Assembly (NCBI GenBank): GCA_013335275.1
Contig: JAAXVX010000061.1
Coordinates: 1 to 7,776, forward strand
Direction: 5' to 3'
Origin: Bacteroidales bacterium
GTDB lineage: Bacteria; Bacteroidota; Bacteroidia; Bacteroidales; UBA932
DNA length: 7,776 nucleotides
Positions 1 through 5,979 of this stretch are shown here, piece by piece. The position numbers were made by a program, and so were the translations under genes. The notes below the pieces were generated by a model, which was not told the origin of the DNA, made no database searches, and was given only the letters and a program-made list of their open reading frames with translations. How positions within the stretch are numbered: position 1 is the stretch's first letter; every line of letters starts with the position of its first letter.

Positions 1-676
1 CATCGGCAAAACTAAAGTATCCATCACCTGCGATTATCAAATGGTCCAGTAATGTAATGTCAAAAAGGGATGCAGCATCTTTCAGGATTTTTGTCTGAAG
101 CTTGTCGTTTTCTCCCGGATGGAGATTTCCGCTCGGGTGGTTGTGTACAAGAATGATTGAACTTGCAAGTTTTTCCAGCGCCCCCTTTATTACAAATTTA
201 ACGTCAACAACAGTTGCCGTGAGCCCGCCAATGGAAAGCCTTTCTTTTGAAATGAGTTTATTTGCGCGGTTCAGATACAAAACCCAGCACTCTTCGTGCG
301 GAAGGTCCCTTAATACCGGGCTGATGAGTTTTGCGGCATTCTGAGAAGACTGGATACCTGTTAGTACCTTTGCCGCAGTAATGGATATTCTTTTGTTTAT
401 TTCCATTACAGCCGCAATGGATAGTGCTTTGGACATTCCCACCCCCTTTATCTCCATCAGCTTTTCCACGGACGCGGATGCGAGTGTCCGTAAATTATTG
501 TCGTTAAGCTGAAGAATCTTTCTTCCAAGGTCTACTGCCGTTTCTTCTTTTGTCCCGGAACCGAGGATTATGGCAAGAAGCTCTGCATCACTCAGACTCT
601 CCGCACCTTTTGCAAGGAGTTTCTCCCTCGGCCTCTCATCCTCTTTCCACTCCCTGATTGATAATCTCTTTGTCAT
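1..676 (-). CDS. radC: RadC family JAB/JAMM-domain protein, 3' end cut by the window edge
   Basis: The reading frame opens at ATG (676-674) and stays open for 225 codons to the left edge. It ends in GYFSFAD, which in RadC proteins lies a few residues before the C-terminus, so almost the whole gene is present. An N-terminal helix-hairpin-helix region lies around residues 70-95 (MEIKGVGMSKA). The C-terminal JAB/JAMM metalloprotease-like domain carries H178, H180 and D191 in HNHPSGNLHPGEND, followed by LDHLIIAGDGYFSF. The position normally held by the JAMM serine is Gly188. RadC was named as a DNA-repair protein, but its role is not settled and the family is often linked to mobile or competence functions, so no precise activity is assigned. 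It lies 73 bases downstream of rpsT beyond a strong terminator. I see no good -7 box of its own; TACCTTTTG on the minus strand at 743-735 has one T too many. Family assignment is secure. Confidence 0.95.
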   Translation of the reverse strand, partial: MTKRLSIREWKEDERPREKLLAKGAESLSDAELLAIILGSGTKEETAVDLGRKILQLNDNNLRTLASASVEKLMEIKGVGMSKALSIAAVMEINKRISITAAKVLTGIQSSQNAAKLISPVLRDLPHEECWVLYLNRANKLISKERLSIGGLTATVVDVKFVIKGALEKLASSIILVHNHPSGNLHPGENDKLQTKILKDAASLFDITLLDHLIIAGDGYFSFAD

Positions 677-690
677 ATGCCTGTAATTAA

Positions 691-721
691 AAAAAGCTCC
701 TCAAATATTGAGAAGCTTTTT
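691..721 (-). terminator. Intrinsic terminator of the tRNA-Glu-rpsT unit
   Basis: Bases 691-704 pair with 708-721 around a three-base loop (705-707). The only non-Watson-Crick position (699/713) is C/A on the plus strand but becomes a G-U wobble in minus-strand RNA, giving an unbroken 14-pair stem on that strand. It is followed by seven U residues (plus-strand A695-A689). It starts 28 bases after the rpsT stop and ends 14 bases before the radC start. This strand preference supports termination after rpsT. Confidence 0.85.
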
Positions 722-749
722 AAATTTCAGGTGACAAAAGGTAAATTTC

Positions 750-1001
750 TTATAATTTGTTCACGTAGTTTGCAATTCCGCTCTTAAGGTTTGAAGCCTT
801 GTTTGCGTGTATTACATTTATCTTTGCCAGTTTGTCAAGCATAGAAGATACTTTTGGAAGAAGAGCCAGTGCGGCATCTTTTTCTGTAGTATTGCGAAGT
901 GCCTTAATAGCATTTCTAGTTGATCGTGCATAATACTTGTTGTGCACTCTGCGCTTTTCGCTTTGACGCGCGCGCTTTTCTGCAGAAGCGTGATTTGCCA
1001 T
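750..1001 (-). CDS. rpsT: 30S ribosomal protein S20
   Basis: This encodes 83 residues, a normal S20 length. The protein starts MANHASAEKRARQSEKRR and is strongly basic and helical, with the S20 hallmark N-terminus and a C-terminal helix containing HANKASNLKSGIANYVNKL. S20 is a primary binder of 16S rRNA in the 30S body. The ATG at 1001-999 is the natural start. The gene lies 21 bases downstream of tRNA-Glu on the same strand, and the spacer is A-rich (CGAAACAAAAAAAATAATATT) with no Shine-Dalgarno sequence, as is usual in Bacteroidota. There is no promoter between them, so rpsT is expected to be expressed from the tRNA promoter and released by RNase processing at the tRNA 3' end. A strong terminator follows. 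I see nothing abnormal in the protein. Confidence 0.98.
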   Translation of the reverse strand: MANHASAEKRARQSEKRRVHNKYYARSTRNAIKALRNTTEKDAALALLPKVSSMLDKLAKINVIHANKASNLKSGIANYVNKL

Positions 1002-1022
1002 AATATTATTTTTTTTGTTTCG

Positions 1023-1094
1023 TAGTCCGTAGGGGAATCGAACCCCTATTGCAAGAATGAAAATCTTGAGTCCTAACCTTTAGACGAACGGACC
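1023..1094 (-). tRNA. tRNA-Glu (anticodon UUC)
   Basis: The 72-nt minus-strand sequence folds as a complete cloverleaf. The acceptor stem is GGTCCGT/ACGGACT, with a G1-U72 wobble followed by discriminator A73. The D arm is GTCT/GGAC. The anticodon stem CAAGA/TCTTG encloses loop TTTTCAT, with anticodon TTC at plus-strand 1059-1061. The variable loop has four bases, and the T arm is AGGGG-TTCGATT-CCCCT. The 3' CCA is not encoded (the next bases are CGA) and must be added enzymatically. It is the first gene of a unit with rpsT. Confidence 0.97.
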
Positions 1095-1098
1095 AGCT

Positions 1099-1119
1099 CC
1101 AAAACACTATGGGTTTTGG
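1099..1119 (-). other. Inverted repeat filling the 5' leader of tRNA-Glu
   Basis: CCAAAAC (1099-1105) and GTTTTGG (1113-1119) are perfect inverted repeats around a seven-base loop. In the minus-strand transcript they would form a seven-pair hairpin ending four bases before the tRNA 5' end. With initiation expected near 1125, the hairpin makes up nearly all of the roughly 30-base leader. It has no U tract and lies upstream of the tRNA, so it is not a normal terminator. A processing or protective role is inference. Confidence 0.55.
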
Positions 1120-1130
1120 GGTTGGGAGTG

Positions 1131-1161
1131 CAAAGGTAGAAAGTTTTTTTTTAGATGCAAA
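1131..1161 (-). promoter_or_regulatory. Bacteroidota housekeeping promoter for tRNA-Glu-rpsT
   Basis: On the minus strand TTTG (1161-1158) is separated by exactly 19 bases from TACCTTTG (1138-1131). This matches the known Bacteroidota primary sigma consensus TTTG-N19-TAnnTTTG in both boxes and in spacing. Initiation would be expected near 1125, about 30 bases before the tRNA. The -33 box begins only seven bases after the stop codon of the preceding DUF4837 gene (1168). Confidence 0.85.
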
Positions 1162-1167
1162 AAAATC

Positions 1168-2148
1168 TTAAAAAAACTCAAAGGAGTAAATAATAGACTC
1201 CACCTGCCTCAAGTAATTGCGTTTGGGGTAGCGGGGAGCATATACAAATGCTTCCAGCCCTATAATGTTTTGACCGTCTTTGTCAAGGAAAAAATGGCTT
1301 ATAAAAGGTCCGCCCATAAAATCGTTCTCAACTTCCCATAAACCGCGAATTTCTACAAAGTTTCTTTTGTGATAATTTATCCATCTTATTCCGGGTTCCT
1401 GCAAAAGATATGTGGTCATAAATGTATTTTCAAGCTGGCCGGGGACATTTTGCTTGAGCATTTCGTTCCTCTTTGCAATGAGATTCTCTTTTGAAAAATC
1501 TGTTGAATCTTTAAACGGGAACTTGTAAATGAATATGCCCTGGTTTACATAAGTGGTTTCGTACGAAATCCAGATGAAATTCTCTGTTTTTTTCCTCAAG
1601 TTGTAGCCGGACGGAAAAAATGGAGATCCGCCGAATGTTTCTGTAACCAGGTTTCTAAGGGAAATCTCCTCATACTTCTTGGCATTCTGGATATTCCTGT
1701 TCCTTTCTGCCTGCAGCAATGCATTTTCAAGCTTGTCCTTTTCTTTAAGGATTATCTCAGCTGCTGATTTGGAATCGGGAGCAGAGATGGTTATTGCTAT
1801 TTGCGGTGCGGCCCATACATTTTCCTGATATACAATTTTACTCTCTTTGGCCTGGTCGGTAATATTTACCAGAATTAAATTTCTGTGAGACTGAAAAATA
1901 CTCGCGAAAGCATTCTCGGGAATATTTACGAGGGTAAAGAGTGGCTCTTTCTGTGGCAAAAACGCCTGATCTACTGCAAGAATTGACCTTAAGGCAATTC
2001 CCGGATCGCTTTCCCATTGTGTCTTGTTGATTACCACCACAACTTCGCCTGCCTTTCCGCTTATACTTGGCATAAGTTTAGGGCTGCTTTTGCAGGAGGT
2101 AATTAGCACTCCGGCAAAAATTGCCATGAAAATTTTAAATGCTTTCAT
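1168..2148 (-). CDS. DUF4837 family lipoprotein
   Basis: This is a 326-residue predicted lipoprotein that I recognise as the DUF4837 type found in Bacteroidota; its function is unknown. It begins MKAFKIFMAIFAGVLITSCKSS, a type II signal peptide with lipobox ITSC and lipidated Cys19. The next residues are KSSPK and contain no acidic cluster, so no surface-export signal is visible and a periplasm-facing lipoprotein is the simpler guess. The mature part is mixed alpha/beta, with a charged helical segment around SAAEIILKEKDKLENALLQAERNRN and aromatic-rich strands towards the C-terminus. I see no catalytic motif. The ATG at 2148-2146 is preferred over a TTG at 2193 because it gives a clean signal peptide and avoids overlapping rseP. 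It starts seven bases after the rseP stop, so co-transcription with rseP and dxr is very likely. The family name is moderately to highly certain. Confidence 0.85.
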   Translation of the reverse strand: MKAFKIFMAIFAGVLITSCKSSPKLMPSISGKAGEVVVVINKTQWESDPGIALRSILAVDQAFLPQKEPLFTLVNIPENAFASIFQSHRNLILVNITDQAKESKIVYQENVWAAPQIAITISAPDSKSAAEIILKEKDKLENALLQAERNRNIQNAKKYEEISLRNLVTETFGGSPFFPSGYNLRKKTENFIWISYETTYVNQGIFIYKFPFKDSTDFSKENLIAKRNEMLKQNVPGQLENTFMTTYLLQEPGIRWINYHKRNFVEIRGLWEVENDFMGGPFISHFFLDKDGQNIIGLEAFVYAPRYPKRNYLRQVESIIYSFEFF

Positions 2149-2155
2149 AAATTTT

Positions 2156-3481
2156 CTATTTAAAAAGTCTGTATATGTCGTTTCCAAAAGCAAGGAACAT
2201 TATAGCAAAAAGAACAAGCATTCCCACAACCTGTGCATACTCCAGAACTTTGTCACTAGGTTTGCGCCTTGTTACAATCTCGTATAAAAGGAACAAAATA
2301 TGCCCTCCGTCCAGTGCCGGAATGGGCAGCAGATTAACCACTGCAAGCATAATTGAGAGCCATGCTGTAAGGTTCCAGAATATTTGCCAATCCCAGCTGC
2401 TCGGAAATATATTTCCTATTGCAATAAAGCTGCCAACCGACTTATATGCTTCGGTTTTTGGAGTAAAAATCAGCTTTAGCTCTTTAAGATAGTTTCCTAC
2501 TGTGGAAATTGTTTTGTTGAATCCTGCAGGAATGGCTTCAATAACAGAGTAGTCCGAGTTGGTGATTTTGAAAAACTTGCTCAAATCGCCATCCATCTGG
2601 ACTCCAATAAGGCCTTTTGCGTCTACGATAAGCTCACGGTCAAATCTCTGTCCGTTTCTCTCGATTGTAGCGGTAATAGCAGAGCCTTTGCGTGCAAGCA
2701 GAAGCTCCTGGATGTCTTGTATAATGTTTGCAGGAATGGAGTCAATTGCAACAATTTTATCCCCGGCCATTAGATTTGCCGAAAGGTTTTTTGAGGAGTC
2801 GGATACTGCCAGCAGCTGAAATGGAATCCGGAGGGAAAACATCCCCGGAGTATTAAGTATTGCCGGAATATAAATAGGGTTAATAGAAACTGAGATTTTC
2901 TCTCCGTTGCGGATTACTTCGGCTGTTTTGGCCTGATTGCGGGCAAGTACAGCCTGGATTTCCTGAAATTTCTCTATCTTATTACCGTCGAATGAAATTA
3001 TTTTGTCGCCGTTGCGGAACCCAATCTCTTTTGCAAGATCGTTGCATTGAACACCATAAATTGCAGAATCGTTTTTAAGATACTGCTCTCCCCATGTGAA
3101 CAGCGAGGCCGAATAAATTAAGATAGCAAGAATGAAGTTGAAAAATACCCCGCCAAACATAACGAAAAACCTTTGCCACGCCGGTTTGCTCCGGAATTCC
3201 CATGGTTTCGGCTCCTCTTTCATCGCCTCCTTGTCCATAGACTCGTCTATCATGCCGGATATTTTGCAATATCCTCCAAGAGGGAGCCATCCTATTCCAT
3301 ACTCGGTATCGGAATTTTTAGGTTTGTACTTTGCAATCGAAAACCAGGCATCAAAAAAGAGGTAAAACTTTTCAACCCGGATTTTAAACAGGCGGGCAAA
3401 GAAGTAATGACCAAACTCGTGAACCAGTACAAGGATAGAAAGTGCGAAGATAACCTGCAGTACTTTAAGTAGTATGTCCAT
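2156..3481 (-). CDS. rseP: RseP-type site-2 intramembrane zinc metalloprotease (M50)
   Basis: This 441-residue protein has the full site-2 protease architecture. The first membrane helix carries the zinc motif HEFGH (H21, E22, H25). A conserved GWLPLGGYCKISGM segment lies at residues 64-77, followed by a second membrane helix around 108-128. Two PDZ domains follow (cores GFRNGDKI at 154-161 and LMAGDKI at 237-243). The C-terminal membrane region has NLLPIPALDGGH, with third zinc ligand Asp391, and a final helix around 418-433. RseP homologues cut single-pass membrane substrates such as anti-sigma factors and leftover signal peptides. No anti-sigma factor is in this window, so the substrate is unknown. 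Its ATG overlaps the dxr stop by one base (TAATG), suggesting translational coupling. Length and catalytic residues are normal. Confidence 0.96.
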   Translation of the reverse strand: MDILLKVLQVIFALSILVLVHEFGHYFFARLFKIRVEKFYLFFDAWFSIAKYKPKNSDTEYGIGWLPLGGYCKISGMIDESMDKEAMKEEPKPWEFRSKPAWQRFFVMFGGVFFNFILAILIYSASLFTWGEQYLKNDSAIYGVQCNDLAKEIGFRNGDKIISFDGNKIEKFQEIQAVLARNQAKTAEVIRNGEKISVSINPIYIPAILNTPGMFSLRIPFQLLAVSDSSKNLSANLMAGDKIVAIDSIPANIIQDIQELLLARKGSAITATIERNGQRFDRELIVDAKGLIGVQMDGDLSKFFKITNSDYSVIEAIPAGFNKTISTVGNYLKELKLIFTPKTEAYKSVGSFIAIGNIFPSSWDWQIFWNLTAWLSIMLAVVNLLPIPALDGGHILFLLYEIVTRRKPSDKVLEYAQVVGMLVLFAIMFLAFGNDIYRLFK

Positions 3482-4644
3482 TAGCGTGAGGTATGTTTAT
3501 TTATTAATGTTGTGGCAAGCGCTCTTGCCTGGTCGTTTGTTTTGTAGATATCTTCCAAAGTTGGTTCGGCTACAAACTCCGTTCCAATCATTACATTTTC
3601 AATTATTTTCGGGATTGAAACGAATTGAATTTTTCCATTGAGGAAGGCTTCAACTGCTATTTCATTTGCTGCATTCATTGCGCACGGTATGTTGCCGCCC
3701 TTTTTTATTGCTTCGTAGGCCATTCCTATGCATGGGAATTTCTCATGGTCGGGGCTGTGAAATTCAAATCTGGCCAGCTTTGCAAAATCTACTCTTTTTG
3801 TATCAAGATCTGCCCGGAACGGGTAGGTGAGTGCATACTGGATGGGAAGCCTCATATCCGGAGTACTCATTTGTGCAGTCACGGAACCGTCCGAGAATTG
3901 TACCATAGAGTGGATAATGGATTGCGGGTGAACAATAATTTCGATATTTTCGGGTACGATGTTGAAAAGCCATCTTGCCTCAATCATTTCAAGACCTTTG
4001 TTCATCATGCTTGCAGAGTCGACAGTCACCTTTTCGCCCATTTTCCAGTTTGGGTGGTTAAGAGCATCGGCAATTGTTACACTTTCAAGCTCCTTTACAC
4101 TTTTACGAAAAAATGGTCCGCCAGATGCTGTAAGAATTATTTTTTCAACTGTGGCTCTTTCGCCCTGAAGACACTGGAATATTGCAGAATGTTCGGAGTC
4201 TACCGGAATAATGGGTGCTCCGTATTTCTTTGCCATGGCCATTACAATCTGCCCTGCAGCAACAAGAGTCTCTTTGTTTGCAAGAGCAATTGCCTTGCCT
4301 GCGCGGATTGCCGCAACAGTAGGTTCCAGGCCGCTGAAGCCAACCATTGCAGTCAGAACCATATCTATGTTGTCTCCTCCTACAATGTCGCAAATGGATT
4401 TTATTCCTGTGAATACTTTTATGTCGAGAGGGGAGAGTGCATCGGATACCTCCTGATATTTACTTTCGTCTGCAATTACAACTGAATTTGGCATGCATGC
4501 ACGGGCCTGCTCAATAAGCAGCGCTGTGTTTGTGTTTGCCGTCAGCAGTTCAATCTGAAGCAAATCCGGATGTCCCATACAAACACTAATGGCCTGAGTA
4601 CCTATTGAACCGGTGGAGCCCAGAATCGCTATTTTTCTTTTCAT
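3481..4644 (-). CDS. dxr: 1-deoxy-D-xylulose 5-phosphate reductoisomerase
   Basis: Dxr converts DXP to 2-C-methyl-D-erythritol 4-phosphate with NADPH and a divalent metal, the committed step of the MEP isoprenoid pathway; it is the target of fosmidomycin. From ATG 4644 the protein has 387 residues. It shows the NADPH loop GSTGSIG (9-15), ALANKETLV (120-128), the metal site PVDSEH (D149, E151), TASGGPFF (S174), NHPNWKMG (H197), VDSASMMNKGLEMIEA (S210, N215, K216, E219) and HPQSIIHSMVQ. All key residues are present and ordered as in the E. coli enzyme. I prefer the ATG at 4644 to a TTG two codons upstream (4650), because MKRKIAILGSTG is the usual N-terminus. It follows the M23 gene by 12 bases and its stop overlaps the rseP start. 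Confidence 0.97.
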   Translation of the reverse strand: MKRKIAILGSTGSIGTQAISVCMGHPDLLQIELLTANTNTALLIEQARACMPNSVVIADESKYQEVSDALSPLDIKVFTGIKSICDIVGGDNIDMVLTAMVGFSGLEPTVAAIRAGKAIALANKETLVAAGQIVMAMAKKYGAPIIPVDSEHSAIFQCLQGERATVEKIILTASGGPFFRKSVKELESVTIADALNHPNWKMGEKVTVDSASMMNKGLEMIEARWLFNIVPENIEIIVHPQSIIHSMVQFSDGSVTAQMSTPDMRLPIQYALTYPFRADLDTKRVDFAKLARFEFHSPDHEKFPCIGMAYEAIKKGGNIPCAMNAANEIAVEAFLNGKIQFVSIPKIIENVMIGTEFVAEPTLEDIYKTNDQARALATTLINKHTSR

Positions 4645-4656
4645 GGACAATCCCGG

Positions 4657-5520
4657 TTAAAAATTAATGTACTTTGTTGGGTCAATTGCAACTCCCTTAT
4701 GCCATAATTCAAAATGAAGGTGATACCCGGTGCTCAGGGAACCTGTGCTGCCCACCAGCGCAATTGCGGTACCGGCATTTACTTTGTCTCCTATTCTCTT
4801 TAAAAGTTTGGAGTTGTGTTTATATATGGATATCAAATCGTTGCTATGCTGAATTTGAATGGTGAAACCTGTTTCGTCTGTCCAGTTTGCCATAATAACA
4901 GTTCCGTCAAGAACTGCCGACACCACTGAATTTTCTGTCGCAGCTATGTCTACGTATGGGTGGCTGGTAGCCAGATTGAATCCGTCTGAAACAATACCTT
5001 TTACAGGAGGGAAAAAGTGCAGCCCCTCAATTTGATTTACGCGGTTCTTCTCGCCGCCTAAATTAAATTGTTCCTGTTTCATTACCTCAAGGCGCAGCAA
5101 TGAGTCATTTTTTGAAAGCTTGGTATTTATTTCGGCCGACTTGGAAGTATCGGATTTGACTTCAATATTTTCCAGTTCAAGAGGCTGCTGGCCCGTTACG
5201 ATTCTTTGAATGTTGTTAAGCTGAAAATCCCATAACTTTACTGTTCTTTCGAGGGAGTCCAGTTTAATTGCATTCTGCACAATTGCACGGCGTGTCTGTG
5301 CGCTTGGATAACCCGGAATGAGCTCTCTTATTGGCGTGTATGAAATAAGAAATGTTACGGAAATAATTATGAAAATTACCGCCAGTATTATGCTGAGCAG
5401 CATCATAAGTCCATTTGCCCTGAATACAAAAAGCTCTTCGTGGGATGTATCGTTGAATATTGAGAAACGGAATTTGTTTCTCAACCGTGTTTGTTTGTTC
5501 TTATTAATCTTTTTTGCCAT
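4657..5520 (-). CDS. Membrane-anchored M23 family metallopeptidase (LytM-like)
   Basis: This 287-residue protein has a basic cytoplasmic tail (1-37), one strong membrane helix (about 38-60), a linker with probable helical or coiled-coil segments around 80-150 (LDSLERTVKLWDFQLNNIQ), and a C-terminal LytM/M23 domain. The zinc ligands appear intact: H187 and D191 in HPYVD, and H269 in HLH. The second catalytic histidines are also present (H235 in YKHNS, H267). Such proteins cut peptidoglycan cross-bridges or stem peptides at the inner-membrane/periplasm face during growth or division. The complete ligand set suggests an active enzyme rather than a degenerate activator such as EnvC, but the true substrate cannot be read from sequence. 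It lies 27 bases after the superoxide reductase gene and 12 before dxr on the same strand, with no -7 box in the upstream gap. Confidence 0.93.
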   Translation of the reverse strand: MAKKINKNKQTRLRNKFRFSIFNDTSHEELFVFRANGLMMLLSIILAVIFIIISVTFLISYTPIRELIPGYPSAQTRRAIVQNAIKLDSLERTVKLWDFQLNNIQRIVTGQQPLELENIEVKSDTSKSAEINTKLSKNDSLLRLEVMKQEQFNLGGEKNRVNQIEGLHFFPPVKGIVSDGFNLATSHPYVDIAATENSVVSAVLDGTVIMANWTDETGFTIQIQHSNDLISIYKHNSKLLKRIGDKVNAGTAIALVGSTGSLSTGYHLHFELWHKGVAIDPTKYINF

Positions 5521-5547
5521 TATATTGATGTTCTTGGCTGCTTAGTC

Positions 5548-5931
5548 CTATTCTTCAGTTACCGGAACAAAGAGCTCTTCGCTCTGCCATAGTCCGTGTT
5601 TGTTGCAATAGGCCAGCGCAGTGAGCCGGAGGCTGGTTTTTGGTATAATCGTGAATTCTGCCTCAATGTGTACAGGCAGGTCGCCAAAACTGGACCTTTG
5701 CAGTTTTATTTCTCCAACAAGCGTTTCAAGGTTCCAAAGCTGGATATATTCATAGTGATGGTCAGGCGCGTTTGGGTGCTTGACAGATTTTCCTATTTTC
5801 ACCTTAACCCGAAAAGGTTTGTTTCTTTCCGCAGTACTTTCGCAAATTATAACCGGGCTGTGTTTGTCGGCGTATTGACGAACTTTCTCACTGCCATTTT
5901 CGAATTCATTGTAAGTAAATAGTCTTGGCAT
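5548..5931 (-). CDS. Class II superoxide reductase (neelaredoxin/SORL domain)
   Basis: This 127-residue protein matches the neelaredoxin type of superoxide reductase, which reduces superoxide to hydrogen peroxide at a mononuclear Fe(His4Cys) centre using rubredoxin-like electron donors. The expected ligands are H24 (DKHSPVI), H52 and H58 (HPNAPDHHYEYIQLW), C109 and H112 (YCNKHGLW). The pattern closely resembles the Pyrococcus enzyme's HPNTTEHH and YCNIHGLW motifs. No N-terminal Cys4 desulforedoxin domain is present, so it is class II. The loop residue usually Glu in EKH is Asp22 here. The ATG at 5931 follows a -7 box by about 16 bases. It is the first gene of the minus-strand cluster with the M23 peptidase, dxr and rseP, and diverges from ruvX. 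Its presence fits an anaerobe that meets occasional oxygen. Family assignment is firm; activity is inferred. Confidence 0.92.
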   Translation of the reverse strand: MPRLFTYNEFENGSEKVRQYADKHSPVIICESTAERNKPFRVKVKIGKSVKHPNAPDHHYEYIQLWNLETLVGEIKLQRSSFGDLPVHIEAEFTIIPKTSLRLTALAYCNKHGLWQSEELFVPVTEE

Positions 5932-5947
5932 AGTTATATTTAAACCT

Positions 5948-5955
5948 CAAAAGTA
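5948..5955 (-). promoter_or_regulatory. -7 box before the superoxide reductase gene
   Basis: The minus strand reads TACTTTTG at 5955-5948, matching the Bacteroidota TAnnTTTG element. Initiation would fall near 5942, leaving a leader of about 11 bases. No TTTG box is found 19-20 bases upstream (that position falls on GCGA of the ruvX start region), so the promoter is incomplete or helped by another factor. Confidence 0.55.
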
Positions 5956-5967
5956 CTAAAAAAAAAC

Positions 5968-5975
5968 TAACTTTG
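5968..5975 (+). promoter_or_regulatory. -7 box abutting the ruvX start codon
   Basis: TAACTTTG matches the TAnnTTTG element and ends only four bases before the ruvX ATG (5980). Transcription from it would begin at or within a few bases of the start codon, giving a leaderless or almost leaderless mRNA. A -33 TTTG is absent at 5944-5948. It faces the superoxide reductase -7 box, 12 bases away. Confidence 0.55.
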
Positions 5976-5979
5976 CGAC

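Noticed and set aside
735..743. TACCTTTTG on the minus strand as a radC promoter
   Set aside because: It has one base too many for TAnnTTTG and lies upstream of the strong terminator at 691-721, which would stop transcripts before radC.
2149..2193. TTG start giving a 341-residue DUF4837 protein that overlaps rseP
   Set aside because: The extra 15 residues would precede and spoil a clean lipoprotein signal peptide. The ATG at 2148 fits better.
3625..4485. Long plus-strand open frame (286 codons) opposite dxr
   Set aside because: It lies wholly antisense to a fully conserved dxr, is rich in Cys and His with no recognisable domain, and is best explained as a by-product of dxr codon use.
4645..4650. 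TTG start two codons upstream of the dxr ATG
   Set aside because: MKRKIAILGSTGSIG from the ATG is the usual Dxr N-terminus, and nothing favours the TTG.
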